Below, in pieces: positions 14,529 to 23,085 of a stretch of DNA of 49,908 bases. Numbering within the stretch: position 1 is the stretch's first letter; every line of letters starts with the position of its first letter. This stretch comes from CAYLPU01 sp964385635. GTDB taxonomy: Bacteria > Chloroflexota > Anaerolineae > B4-G1. The notes under the pieces are model-generated. The model was not told where the DNA came from. It was given only the letters and a program-made list of their open reading frames with translations, and ran no database searches. Made by a program: the position numbers and the translations under genes. Location of the stretch: contig CAYLPU010000028.1 in assembly GCA_964385635.1 (NCBI GenBank), forward strand, positions 1-49,908, written 5' to 3'.

Positions 14529-14990
14529 CTACTCGCCCACCCGGGGTTTTGGTTCTACGTCCACGATCTTGGCGCTGGCTGGCTCAATGGCGGGTCGAGG
14601 CTTGGGGGGCTCGATCAGCGGAGGCTCAATGTCAGCATGCATCGTAGTCTGCCCACGCAGGTAGGCTCCCTCGTTGAGCAGCAGTGAATTGATGGTCAGG
14701 TTACCCCATACCCGACCGGTCTCCAATATCTCCACCCGGTTGCCACCGATGTTGCCCTTGACCGCGCCGGCGATAGAGATGTTGGTGGCATTGATGTCGG
14801 CGATGATTTTCGCCCCTTCACCGATGACCAGGTTGCCGGTGATGTCGATGGTTCCCTCGAAGATGCCATCAACGCGGACACCACCGTCAGACTGGATTTC
14901 TCCCCGGAGGTGGGCATTGGGGCCAATGATGGTCTCGATCTTGGAGACTGGAACCGCAGAGGATAATTGAGTTTTTTCTTTCCTGAACAT
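14529..14990 (-). CDS. Bactofilin (polymer-forming cytoskeletal protein)
   Basis: 153 residues. The DUF583 core (about 18-115) is a beta-helix built of short repeats such as IIGPNAHLRGEIQSDGGVRV, GIFEGTIDITGNLVIGEGA and ISIAGAVKGNIGG. The proline-rich tail PPLIEPPKPRPAIEP is typical. Bactofilins assemble without nucleotide into filaments that place cell-wall enzymes. It has its own promoter and a clear AAAGGAGG site. The convergent Usp gene is separated by a terminator. Confidence 0.92.
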   Translation of the reverse strand: MFRKEKTQLSSAVPVSKIETIIGPNAHLRGEIQSDGGVRVDGIFEGTIDITGNLVIGEGAKIIADINATNISIAGAVKGNIGGNRVEILETGRVWGNLTINSLLLNEGAYLRGQTTMHADIEPPLIEPPKPRPAIEPASAKIVDVEPKPRVGE

Positions 14991-15032
14991 GGGTTTCCTC
15001 CTTTGATGGCGATCTATTGTTGATTACCGTAG

Positions 15033-15061
15033 ATAATACATCAGCGTCAGGTTTTTGTCAA
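15033..15061 (-). promoter_or_regulatory. Bactofilin promoter
   Basis: Minus strand TTGACA (15061-15056), 17 bp, TATTAT (15038-15033). The TGA inside the -35 box is the stop codon of the upstream DUF4446 gene. Confidence 0.75.
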
Positions 15062-15549
15062 TCGTGACCGACGATGACCTGCCGTGTCTGCGCCAATGCC
15101 TGCTTCTCCTCATCACTCAGCGTTTTGGGCGAAAGCCAACCCTGGACTGGCTTGGCGTAGATTCGTGTCGCGCCACGCCCGTAAAGCGCCGAGATGACGA
15201 CGCCGTTCCCCTCACCATCTGCCAACGCCAGTGCGAAACTCTGGTCACCGCCGGTGTCCTGAAAGGCACGGAAACGTACCAATCCCACACCCTGCACGGC
15301 ATGGGCCAGGGCCAGGTCAATCTGCTCGGTGCGCGCCACGAGGCGCTCGGTGCGTGCAGTCGTCTCCGAGAGACGAGTGGCCAGACGCTCCAGCGCAGCG
15401 GGCAGGCTGGCATCCTCCTCTCCTGCAAATACGTTCTCGTGGCGGTGTTGCAGTTGACGCAGCCGAGCCTGCAGGTCAAGTACCCACACAATGCCAACAA
15501 TCACCAGTATCGTCAGGGCGACCGCCCAGATTAACAACGCAACTTCCAT
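15058..15549 (-). CDS. DUF4446 family protein
   Basis: 163 residues from the ATG at 15549, preceded by a strong AGGAGGT site. An N-terminal membrane helix (ALLIWAVALTILVIVGIVWVL) is followed by a coiled coil rich in Leu, Arg and Glu (LQARLRQLQHRHE, then ALERLATRLSETTART). The C-terminal DUF4446 domain has VGLVRFRAFQDTGGDQSFAL, GNGVVISALYGRG and YAKPV. The family is widespread in Firmicutes and Chloroflexota and has no assigned role; it is often near cell-envelope genes. It follows the DUF2723 gene after 11 bp. Confidence 0.85.
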   Translation of the reverse strand: MEVALLIWAVALTILVIVGIVWVLDLQARLRQLQHRHENVFAGEEDASLPAALERLATRLSETTARTERLVARTEQIDLALAHAVQGVGLVRFRAFQDTGGDQSFALALADGEGNGVVISALYGRGATRIYAKPVQGWLSPKTLSDEEKQALAQTRQVIVGHD

Positions 15550-15560
15550 CGCTTTACCTC

Positions 15561-18059
15561 CTACTCCACTTGCACCGGCCCCAGGATAACCCGGTCGCCG
15601 GCCAGGTTGCCCGCTAAGTCTACCACAGGAAGGCGGCGAAGGGAAGTCATCCCGTACATCCCTACCTCCAGCCAGTAGTCCCCTGGGGGCAGGTCTGCCG
15701 GTAGAACTAGCCGGTAGGGATCGGTCAGCGTCTGCCCTGGCAGCCACTTGGGGAACCACAAGTAGGTAGGGCAGGCCCCGCCCAGAGGGGTATAGTCATG
15801 GCCGATGACGTCCCGGCCTGTCCCGTCAATCAGGTGGATGAAGACGGTGAGGCTGTCGCGTGGGGAGGTCAGAGCGCGCCAGGTGAGGGTGAGGTGGAGC
15901 GACCGCCCGGCCCGAACGACCAGCGGCTCTTCCCAGGAAGCCTCCCGCGCCTGCCAGCCGGCCCGCGCACGTGCCCCCACTAGCGCCACCTGGTTGTCAA
16001 GATTTGCCAATGCCCGCTCCAGCACCCCCACCGGGGGAGCCCCTCCCTTCATCCCCCCCAATGGGGGGGAAAGAGGGGGGGAGGGCAGGACAGTGATCAT
16101 TCCCAGTTCCACCATAGTCCCCCCGGTGGAGAGGTTCAGTTCTGCTTGCCCGCCAGTCAGGTTGGCGTAGCCCAGCAGGAGCGGGTACTCCCCCGGCGGC
16201 AGAGTGAAGGGGACCGGGAGCTCGTACCGTTCCACCACCACCTCCCCCGGCAGCCATTGGGTTGTGAGCAGGCGACTGTCGGTGGTCCAGCGGGCTTCCA
16301 CTGGACCGAGCCGCGCATACGGCATCCAGATCTCCTCCATTGCCTCCGGCGCACTCTGGTAGAGAATCAATTCCAAAGGATCGCCTGCGTGGGCGGTCAT
16401 CGTGGGCAGGTCGTAGCCCAGAAGGTGGACGCGCTCATCGGCCCAGACGTCCAGTGGGTAGGCGGGAACGGCGTCTGTCACCGGCGGGGCCACCACCCGA
16501 TAGAAGGGTCCCTCCGGCACCAGGCGGAAGCCCGCGTCGCGCACCGGAGGCCGGTAGTCAGGCAAATAGATGGGCCCCTCCTCAATGTGCGCCCAGACCG
16601 ACTCGGCCCACGGGTTAGCGGTGGAGACGTAGACCAGTTTCAAGTCCTCCTCGTTCAGCGGTTTTCCTTCAGTGTAGATATGAGCCCATAAGGGGGTCAG
16701 GTGTTCCCAGTCAGAGAGAAGCACCGCGCCCTCACCACGCCCGGCAAAGCGGTCGTAGACGGCAGCGACGTATCCCTCGGCGGTGTTGAAGTCTCGCAAG
16801 GAAATGGTGCGTTGGAGGTTGATGGCGGCTTGCGAGAGAGGCCAGGGAAGCAGGAGAACGAACAATGAACAATGAAGGACGAATAGCGGTAGAGCACGAG
16901 GCGGTGGACGCAGGCAGCGGACCGCACGGGTGAGGAATTCGACGAGGGCCATGGCGCCGGCACCAGCGGCAATGGCTAAGGCGGCGAAGGGGAGCAAGAG
17001 ATAGGCCATCACATCCTGGACGGTGTTGAGGGTGAAGAGTAGATGAATAGCGAGGAAAGAGTAGATGAGGAGGGCGGGTTTGGGAGCGCGCCGGGCCAGC
17101 CAGGCGAGACCAACGACAATAATAGCGACGACGGGGAGAGGGAACTGGAGGCGTAGAAGAGACCAGAAGACCAGCGCCCGGTCCAGTTGGTCGGCCAGGC
17201 CGAAGTGGAAGAGATTGCCCCGTAATCCTTGGGCAGTGATATGCCCCCAGAACCCCTCCCAGGTGCGCATGTCGGTGGGGCCGAAGGGGGCGCTGGGGCT
17301 GCGCAGGGGGTAGTAGAGAAACGGAGCCAGCCCCAGCAGCAGACAGCCCGCCAGCAACAACAGCGTCCGCCACTGGCGCAGGATGCGGGGTCGTACCACC
17401 AGGATGAAGAGACCGTAGGCCGGGACTCCCATCAGGGTAATGGGGTGATGGGTAGCAGCCAATCCCAGGGCGATGGCGAAAGCGGCCAGCCAGCGGTCGC
17501 GCCCGGTGCACCACCAGCGGATCAGGAGCCACAAATGGGTGGTCGCCAGCGCTCCGCTGACGACGTGAGCGTTGGCGTGGATGGAGTGCTGCCAGAAGTC
17601 GGGAGCGGCGGCGAGGCTTAAGGCGGCAAAGGTAGCGGAGTATGTGAGCAGATGAGGAATGAGCTGACGAGGCCGTGTGTGCTCACTTAATTCCTCCTCA
17701 TCTACTTCATTTACTCGTTCCTCATTTGCTCGCTCACCCAGATCATGGACAACGAGGTACACTGTCGTCACCACCCAGGCCCCCACTGCCGCTGCCAGGA
17801 GGTTGGTGCGGAGGGCGACGGTGCCTAACGGGACGAGGGTCTGCCACAGTCTAGCCAGCAGGGTATAGAAGGCATAGCCCGGCGGGTGGGCGATGCCTGC
17901 GATGGCTGGGATGAACTGGTACTCGGAGGGGTCGCCGAAGAGGGTAGCCGGAGCGGCGGTGGCGGCGTAGAGAGCGAAAGTAAGCAGGAATATGAGGAAA
18001 GGCAAGCGCTCTTCCACGTACTCGACAGCTTTCAATAGCTCCTCCAACTGCTCCCGCAT
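15561..18059 (-). CDS. DUF2723 membrane glycosyltransferase-like protein
   Basis: 832 residues from the ATG at 18059; an in-frame GTG at 18125 is possible, but neither start has a good ribosome site. The DUF2723 (TMEM260-like, GT-C type) domain begins near residue 15 with many membrane helices and the motif GDPSEYQFIPAIAGIAHPPG, the acidic loop expected of lipid-linked sugar transferases. About ten helices fill the first 430 residues. The C-terminal 400 are soluble and beta-rich. Three repeat-derived stretches sit inside: ANEERVNEVDEEELSEHTRP (17642-17738), LPLFVLHCSLFVLL (16855-16885) and PPLSPPLGGMKGGAPP (16024-16086). It is in a minus-strand row with tsaC, cysC and DUF4446. The donor and acceptor are unknown. 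Confidence 0.85.
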   Translation of the reverse strand: MREQLEELLKAVEYVEERLPFLIFLLTFALYAATAAPATLFGDPSEYQFIPAIAGIAHPPGYAFYTLLARLWQTLVPLGTVALRTNLLAAAVGAWVVTTVYLVVHDLGERANEERVNEVDEEELSEHTRPRQLIPHLLTYSATFAALSLAAAPDFWQHSIHANAHVVSGALATTHLWLLIRWWCTGRDRWLAAFAIALGLAATHHPITLMGVPAYGLFILVVRPRILRQWRTLLLLAGCLLLGLAPFLYYPLRSPSAPFGPTDMRTWEGFWGHITAQGLRGNLFHFGLADQLDRALVFWSLLRLQFPLPVVAIIVVGLAWLARRAPKPALLIYSFLAIHLLFTLNTVQDVMAYLLLPFAALAIAAGAGAMALVEFLTRAVRCLRPPPRALPLFVLHCSLFVLLLPWPLSQAAINLQRTISLRDFNTAEGYVAAVYDRFAGRGEGAVLLSDWEHLTPLWAHIYTEGKPLNEEDLKLVYVSTANPWAESVWAHIEEGPIYLPDYRPPVRDAGFRLVPEGPFYRVVAPPVTDAVPAYPLDVWADERVHLLGYDLPTMTAHAGDPLELILYQSAPEAMEEIWMPYARLGPVEARWTTDSRLLTTQWLPGEVVVERYELPVPFTLPPGEYPLLLGYANLTGGQAELNLSTGGTMVELGMITVLPSPPLSPPLGGMKGGAPPVGVLERALANLDNQVALVGARARAGWQAREASWEEPLVVRAGRSLHLTLTWRALTSPRDSLTVFIHLIDGTGRDVIGHDYTPLGGACPTYLWFPKWLPGQTLTDPYRLVLPADLPPGDYWLEVGMYGMTSLRRLPVVDLAGNLAGDRVILGPVQVE
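16024..16086 (+). repeat. In-frame C-run/G-run repeat
   Basis: The core is CCCCCCCAATGGGGGGG with further G-runs to 16084. It encodes a Pro/Gly-rich loop in the DUF2723 protein. The same kind of sequence interrupts 6125-6170 and occurs intergenically at 29733-29775. Confidence 0.65.
17642..17738 (+). repeat. In-frame degenerate GAGGAATGAG-type repeat
   Basis: On the coding (minus) strand it reads as variants of GAGCAAATGAGGAACGAGTA. It encodes a Glu/Arg-rich loop between two membrane helices of the DUF2723 protein. A related tract at 16855-16885 encodes part of another helix. Confidence 0.6.
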
Positions 18060-18156
18060 GGCCAGTTCGCGAGACGCCGCGCGGGGGATTCCCCGCCCAG
18101 CACGGGAACCGGAGTATTGGGCCACTCCGCGCGCTGGACGGCTACCATCTCACGAA

Positions 18157-18696
18157 TCACACCACTGGAACGTACCCATGTCCCTCCAGATAGGTGATAA
18201 TCTTCGCCGCACTCTCGTCTTGTGTCTCTTGGGCCGTGTAACAGACGATTTCCGGGTTCTCCGGCTCCTCGTACGGATCGGAGACGCCAGTGAAATGCTC
18301 GATCTCACCAGCGAAAGCCTTCGCATACAGCCCCTTCATATCTCGCTGGGCGCACACCTCCACCGGGCATTCGACGTGGACCTCGATGAACTCGCCAATC
18401 TCCTGGCGCGATTTGGCCCGCCGCTCTCGGTAGGGAGAGATGAACGAGCAGAGTGCTGCCACGTCATTGCGGGTGAGCAATTTCGCCACGAACGTCACCC
18501 GCTCGATGTTCCTGTCCCGGTCCTCCTTGCTGAACCCCAGGTCACGGGTCAGGCTCTGGCGCACGATGTCACCATCCAGCCGCTCGACTTTGAGGCCTCG
18601 CTCGAGCAGTTCCTGCTCGAGCAGTTTCGCAAGAGTGGTCTTGCCCGATCCTGAGAGGCCGGTGAACCACAGGGTGAATCCTTTCTGATCACACAC
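18157..18696 (-). CDS. cysC: Adenylylsulfate kinase
   Basis: 179 residues from the GTG at 18696 with a GGAG site; the longer frame upstream overlaps tsaC and is not used. The P-loop LSGSGKTT, the LDGD of the APS site and the conserved RDRNIERV region are complete. CysC phosphorylates adenylylsulfate to PAPS with ATP, giving the sulfate donor for reduction or sulfation. No other sulfate-assimilation gene is in the window, so the PAPS may serve sulfation, possibly of surface glycans, since a glycosyltransferase-like gene follows; that link is an inference. Seven bp separate it from tsaC. Confidence 0.93.
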   Translation of the reverse strand: MCDQKGFTLWFTGLSGSGKTTLAKLLEQELLERGLKVERLDGDIVRQSLTRDLGFSKEDRDRNIERVTFVAKLLTRNDVAALCSFISPYRERRAKSRQEIGEFIEVHVECPVEVCAQRDMKGLYAKAFAGEIEHFTGVSDPYEEPENPEIVCYTAQETQDESAAKIITYLEGHGYVPVV

Positions 18697-18703
18697 GATT
18701 CTG

Positions 18704-19348
18704 CTACTCCTTGTCTGGAATTTTGATGGGGCCGATGAGTACACGCAGAGCCGCTTCGGGGACAATTCCGTGCCGCAGCAGCAGCGGAGGAAAGATGGTG
18801 CAGTCAAGGATGGTGGACGGAACGCCCCCTCGACAGGGACCGCCGTCGAGGATCAGGTCTATCCGGTCTCCCAACTGATCCTCAACCTCCTGAGCGGTGA
18901 TGGAGTTGAGATGCCCTGAGCGGTTGGCACTGGTGACCGCCAGCACGCCATCCACCTCCCGAATGAGATCACGGGCTAACAGCAGATCGGGCACGCGCAC
19001 AGCCACGGTGGGGCCAGAGCTGACTACGTCCGGCACGTTCTCGGTTTTAGGCAGCACCAGCGTCAGCCCGCCAGGCCAGAAGCGGGTGGTCAGCCGCCTG
19101 AACCGGGGCGGGAGCACAGCAGCACGGCTCAACTGGTCGGCGTCGGACAGCAGGAGTGGAATGGGTCTGTCGGATGGACGCTGCTTGGCCTCGTATAAAC
19201 GGGCCACAGCGTCCACGTTCCACGGCAGCACCGCCACACCGTAGACGGTATCGGTGGGAAAGGCTACCAGCCCTCCTGCTTTCAATACCTCTACGGCGCG
19301 ACGCTGCGCGTCCTCACCATCTGCGTGGATCACCTTGGCTTTCATCAT
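18704..19348 (-). CDS. tsaC: L-threonylcarbamoyladenylate synthase (YrdC/Sua5 family)
   Basis: 214 residues from the first of two adjacent ATGs at 19348/19345. The YrdC domain is marked by LKAGGLVAFPTDTVYGV near the N-terminus, then YEAKQRPSDRPIPLLL, FWPGGLTLVLP, VAVRVPD and VLAVTSANRSGH. The enzyme joins threonine, bicarbonate and ATP to threonylcarbamoyl-AMP, the precursor of t6A37 in ANN-decoding tRNAs. There is no C-terminal Sua5 domain, so it is the TsaC form. A consensus promoter lies about 145 bp upstream and the leader can form small hairpins (GCCGCC...GGCGGC). Confidence 0.95.
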   Translation of the reverse strand: MMKAKVIHADGEDAQRRAVEVLKAGGLVAFPTDTVYGVAVLPWNVDAVARLYEAKQRPSDRPIPLLLSDADQLSRAAVLPPRFRRLTTRFWPGGLTLVLPKTENVPDVVSSGPTVAVRVPDLLLARDLIREVDGVLAVTSANRSGHLNSITAQEVEDQLGDRIDLILDGGPCRGGVPSTILDCTIFPPLLLRHGIVPEAALRVLIGPIKIPDKE

Positions 19349-19491
19349 TATCAGCCTAAACGGTATGTGCGGCCACCGCGAATGCGGGGTCACCAACGAC
19401 AGTCAGAGTCCAATCAGCGCCGCCACAAACAGGCGGCACCACTCAGCGCCAGCTCTTCAGGCTGGTGCGATCGGAAGTACGTTGGCGCTGA

Positions 19492-19520
19492 AGTATAGCA
19501 CGGCTCATGGTTACCGTCAA
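19492..19520 (-). promoter_or_regulatory. Promoter of the tsaC-cysC unit
   Basis: Minus strand TTGACG (19520-19515), 17 bp, TATACT (19497-19492). Divergent from the penicillin-binding-protein promoter. Confidence 0.72.
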
Positions 19521-19608
19521 CTCAACCTGCCCTGGTGCTCTGGTGTCCCGCCTCTATTCGGACAGACCATTGCTCCGTCCGTTTATCTGTTTCCATACGT
19601 TGACCAAC

Positions 19609-19637
19609 TTGCCAATCTGCCCGCTTTCTGGTACGAT
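19609..19637 (+). promoter_or_regulatory. Promoter of the penicillin-binding protein gene
   Basis: TTGCCA (19609-19614), 17 bp, TACGAT (19632-19637), with a TGG in front as an extended -10. The start codon follows 33 bp later. Confidence 0.6.
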
Positions 19638-19670
19638 TTGCGCACATTGTCCGAAAGGGAGTGCGGGATT

Positions 19671-22600
19671 GTGACACCCGTCCACATCGTCCGATATATT
19701 GCCTTGCAGCGCCGCCATCGCCGTCGCGCCGAGGAGCGAAGCGGTGTGCGTCAACTGCTCCGCGCTGCCGGTGTCCTGTTGCTTGTGGTGCTGCTGGTGA
19801 CCACAGGCATTGTTGTCGGTGGGGTGAGTGCTGCCGCTGGCACTTACGCCTACTTTACCAGCGACCTGCCCGAGCCGGAACGAATCGAGGCCGCCGAGGA
19901 GAACTTCGAGACCACCAAGATCTACAATCGCACCGGTGAGACCCTGCTGTACGAGGTAATTGATCCCTACGGCGGCGACCGCACCTGGGCCACGCTAGAT
20001 CAGATCCCAGAAGACCTCATCTGCGCGACCATCGCCCTTGAGGATCGCAACTTCTGGGAGAACCCCGGCATCAACATGCGCGGTATCGCCCGCGCCTTCT
20101 GGGCCGACATCCGGGGCCAGCAAATCCAGGGCGGGTCTTCGATCACCCAGCAATTGATCAAGAACATCGTCATTGAGGATGAACTACGTTACGTCAGCGT
20201 GGAAGGTCCCGAGTGGAAGGACTACGAGCGCAAGATCACTGAAGTTCTGCTGGCCTACCGCATCTCGCAGAAGTACAGTAAAGAGAAGATCCTGGAATGG
20301 TATCTGAATACCAACTTCTACGGGAGTCTGGCCTATGGCATCGAGGCCGCGGCACGGGTGTACTTTGACAAAAGCGTCAGCGATCTGACGCTGGCCGAAT
20401 CTGCCACATTGTCCGCCATCCCACAGTTCCCAGCCATGAACCCCTTCGACAACCCAGACAAGGCCCGCGAGCGCCAGCATATCGTGCTCGACGCAATGGT
20501 AAGCCAGGGCTGCATCACATCCGAAGAGGCGGTCGCCGCCAAGTACGAACCCTGGGACCTGGCCACATTCACCGAACGCTTCGACATCCTGGCCCCCCAC
20601 TTCTCCGTCTATGTGCGCAAACAACTTGAGGACATGTTTGGCCCCGAGACTGTGTATCGAGGCGGGTTGCGGGTCTACACCACTCTTGACCTGGACTTAC
20701 AGGAACAGGCCCAATGTGTGGCCCGGGCCCACGTGCGTCGCCTCTCCGGCGAGGATGAAGCCACCGTTATCCAGGAAGCCCTCGACAATGGCTGCCAGGC
20801 AGCGCAGTTCCTGCCGCCGCTCCGTGCATCCAGCGTCGGGCGCGATCACCGCGTCAGCAACGGCGCTGTGATTGTCACCAGCCCCCCTACCGGCGAGATT
20901 CTGGCCATGGTCGGCAGCCTGGATTATTGGGACGAAACCATAGACGGCCGCTTCAACGTCGCTGTGGACGGATCGCGTCAGCCAGGGTCCTCCTTCAAGC
21001 CCTTTACCTACGTCACGTTGCTTGCGCAGGGCTATAACGCCGCCTATATGTTCCTCGACGTGCGCACCGCCTTCCAGCAGTCCACCGGCTATCCCTACGT
21101 GCCGGAGAACTACGACCGGAAGTACCACGGCCCACAGCGGACGCGAACGGCCCTGGCCTGCTCCTACAATATCCCCGCCGTCGCCGCGCTACAACTGGCA
21201 GGCGTGGACAACGTGCTTCGCACAGCCCATCGGATGGGCATCAACACCCTCGACCGGGGGCTGGATTACTACGGCCTCAGCCTGACCTTGGGCGGTGGTG
21301 AGGTGCGCCTGCTCGACATGGTCTACGCCTTCAGCGTCTTCGCCAACGGCGGCAGGATGTACGGCGCACCTGTGCCCGAAGGCCGACTACGTGCTGGCTA
21401 CCGGGAGCTCGACCCGGTCGCCATCCTGCGCGTCGAAGATCGCGACGGCAACGTGCTGTACGAGTACGAACAACCTGAGAGTCGCGACATCCTCTCGCCT
21501 CAATTAGCCTACTTGATGAACAGTATCCTCTCCGACCGGCGGGCGCGCTGGGGTGCATTCACGCGCCCTAACTCGTTGGAACTTTCCAACGACCGACCAG
21601 CAGCCGCCAAGACCGGTACCACCAACAACTACAAGGATGCCTGGACGGTCGGCTACACACCTCAACTGGCCGCTGGTGTGTGGATGGGCAACTCCGACAA
21701 CAGCGATATGAAGTTCGTCGCTGGGGTAACGGGGGCCGCGCCCATCTGGCACGCGGTGATGGAGTATGCGCTCCAAGACGAGGAAAGCGTGCCCTTCGTG
21801 CGGTCGGACGGATTGGTCGAGCGGACGGTCTGCGCTACCTCTGGGCTGCTGCCTACCGAGCACTGTCCCACCGTCAACGAACTATTCATCCCCGGCACCG
21901 AGCCAACCGAACAGTGTCACATCCACCAGGTCTTCCGCGTCAACCGCGAGACCGGCCGGCTATGCACCGTCCACACGCCGCCACAACTATGCGAAGAGCG
22001 CGTATACGAGGTCTACCCGCCCGAGGCAGCCGATTGGATCGCTAGCCTGCCGGAGGACAGACGACCGGCCACGCCACCCACTGAGTACGACACCATCTAC
22101 GGCCCCTCGCTCAGCGACGCTGAGGTCGCCATCATCGCTCCCGCACCCTACTCCTATATCCGGAGCACCGTCCCCATAACCGGCAACGCCAGGGGCGGCG
22201 ACTTCAACTTCTACCGTGTAACGTTTGGCGAGGGGCTGAACCCCATCGAGTGGATCCAGATCGGCCCCGAACACGGCGAGCAAGTGGATCACGGCCTGTT
22301 GGAGTTCTGGGATGTCAGTGAACTCGACGGCCTCTACAGCCTGCGTCTCAGCGTCGTCGATCACTCGATGGCACTGCGCGAGGCGACTATCCAGGTGACG
22401 GTAGACAACATCACCCCCACGCTCGACCTGACCTACCCAGAGGAGGGGGCCGTATATGAACTGGGATACGACGAGTGGGTCAACGTCAACGCCGAAGTGC
22501 TGGACTACTCTATCGCGAGGATTGAGTTCTACGAGTATCCTGGGGATAAGGGGAACGAGCCCGTTGAAGGATTAGAGCCTTTCGCCGTGCGCACCATCGC

Positions 22601-22736
22601 CCCTTTCAACGTCAACTGGACAATCGAGGGGTTAGGAACACACACTATCTACGTCATCGCCGTGGACGCAGCCGGCAACGAGGCCAAGAGCGATTTGGTA
22701 ACTATCCAGGTTGTGCCTTATGAGGAAGGGCCGTGA
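19671..22736 (+). CDS. Class A penicillin-binding protein (PBP1A-like)
   Basis: 1021 residues from the GTG at 19671, chosen because AAAGGGAG lies upstream and the open frame further up overlaps tsaC. An N-terminal membrane helix (VLLLVVLLVTTGIVVGGVS) is followed by the GT51 glycosyltransferase domain (EDRNFWENPGINMRGIARAF, GGSSITQQLIKN). The transpeptidase domain has catalytic SxxK in GSSFKPF, SYN in CSYNIPA and KTGT in AAKTGTTNN. It polymerises and cross-links peptidoglycan at the outer face of the cytoplasmic membrane. A long Pro-rich C-terminal extension (about 700-1021) contains Ig-like repeats (PYSYIRSTVPITGNARGG; LDLTYPEEGAVYELG), common in Chloroflexota homologues. That supports a peptidoglycan-bearing cell. 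Confidence 0.93.
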   Translation: MTPVHIVRYIALQRRHRRRAEERSGVRQLLRAAGVLLLVVLLVTTGIVVGGVSAAAGTYAYFTSDLPEPERIEAAEENFETTKIYNRTGETLLYEVIDPYGGDRTWATLDQIPEDLICATIALEDRNFWENPGINMRGIARAFWADIRGQQIQGGSSITQQLIKNIVIEDELRYVSVEGPEWKDYERKITEVLLAYRISQKYSKEKILEWYLNTNFYGSLAYGIEAAARVYFDKSVSDLTLAESATLSAIPQFPAMNPFDNPDKARERQHIVLDAMVSQGCITSEEAVAAKYEPWDLATFTERFDILAPHFSVYVRKQLEDMFGPETVYRGGLRVYTTLDLDLQEQAQCVARAHVRRLSGEDEATVIQEALDNGCQAAQFLPPLRASSVGRDHRVSNGAVIVTSPPTGEILAMVGSLDYWDETIDGRFNVAVDGSRQPGSSFKPFTYVTLLAQGYNAAYMFLDVRTAFQQSTGYPYVPENYDRKYHGPQRTRTALACSYNIPAVAALQLAGVDNVLRTAHRMGINTLDRGLDYYGLSLTLGGGEVRLLDMVYAFSVFANGGRMYGAPVPEGRLRAGYRELDPVAILRVEDRDGNVLYEYEQPESRDILSPQLAYLMNSILSDRRARWGAFTRPNSLELSNDRPAAAKTGTTNNYKDAWTVGYTPQLAAGVWMGNSDNSDMKFVAGVTGAAPIWHAVMEYALQDEESVPFVRSDGLVERTVCATSGLLPTEHCPTVNELFIPGTEPTEQCHIHQVFRVNRETGRLCTVHTPPQLCEERVYEVYPPEAADWIASLPEDRRPATPPTEYDTIYGPSLSDAEVAIIAPAPYSYIRSTVPITGNARGGDFNFYRVTFGEGLNPIEWIQIGPEHGEQVDHGLLEFWDVSELDGLYSLRLSVVDHSMALREATIQVTVDNITPTLDLTYPEEGAVYELGYDEWVNVNAEVLDYSIARIEFYEYPGDKGNEPVEGLEPFAVRTIAPFNVNWTIEGLGTHTIYVIAVDAAGNEAKSDLVTIQVVPYEEGP

Positions 22737-22748
22737 CGTAACAGGCCC

Positions 22749-22800
22749 TCCACATCCTCATCGTCAACGACGACCGCATTGCCAGGCCAATTGGCTTTCA
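22749..22800 (+). pseudogene. Possible SurE N-terminal remnant
   Basis: A short stretch after the PBP stop reads HILIVNDDRIARPIG, close to the conserved start of the survival protein SurE (ILxTNDDGIxAPG). Only about 15 codons remain, the Met is replaced and the Gly of NDDG is lost. It could be chance. Confidence 0.3.
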
Positions 22801-22806
22801 AAGCCG

Positions 22807-23085
22807 ATGTCTGTAACGTCTATTCTCCTGGTTCTCCTCTCAGCTTCCATTCACGTGTGGTGGAACTTGCTGACCAAGCAAAGCCAGAGTCCGAAGGGTT
22901 TTTCACTGCTGAAAGGGACAGTGCTGATAGGTGTGGCTGCGATGGCTGTCGTGAGCGCTCCCCTGCGCGAGATTCCGACCAATGTGGTGATAAAGCCCTC
23001 ATCACTGGAAATTCCACTTCGTTCTATCTCTGACTCGCTGGCTGTCATTCTTCCACTCCCTTACGTCGAAGTGCTTTCGACGTAG
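22807..23085 (+). pseudogene. EamA/DMT-family transporter, N-terminal remnant
   Basis: From the ATG at 22807 the frame reads SILLVLLSASIHVWWNLLTK and LLKGTVLIGVAAMAVVSAPL, the first two helices of a ten-helix drug/metabolite transporter (typical start LLSALLHAGWNLLAK). After about residue 55 the similarity stops and the frame runs out at 23085, overlapping the 3' end of the convergent larA gene. Eight helices are missing, so it is a broken gene. Confidence 0.6.

Noticed and set aside
16146..17621. Several plus-strand frames inside the DUF2723 gene
   Set aside because: They are frame shadows of a GC-rich gene with clear membrane-protein coding on the minus strand.
19254..19670. N-terminal extension of the penicillin-binding protein in the same open frame
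   Set aside because: It overlaps tsaC on the other strand, contains both divergent promoters, and the GTG at 19671 has a proper ribosome site and leads straight to a membrane anchor.
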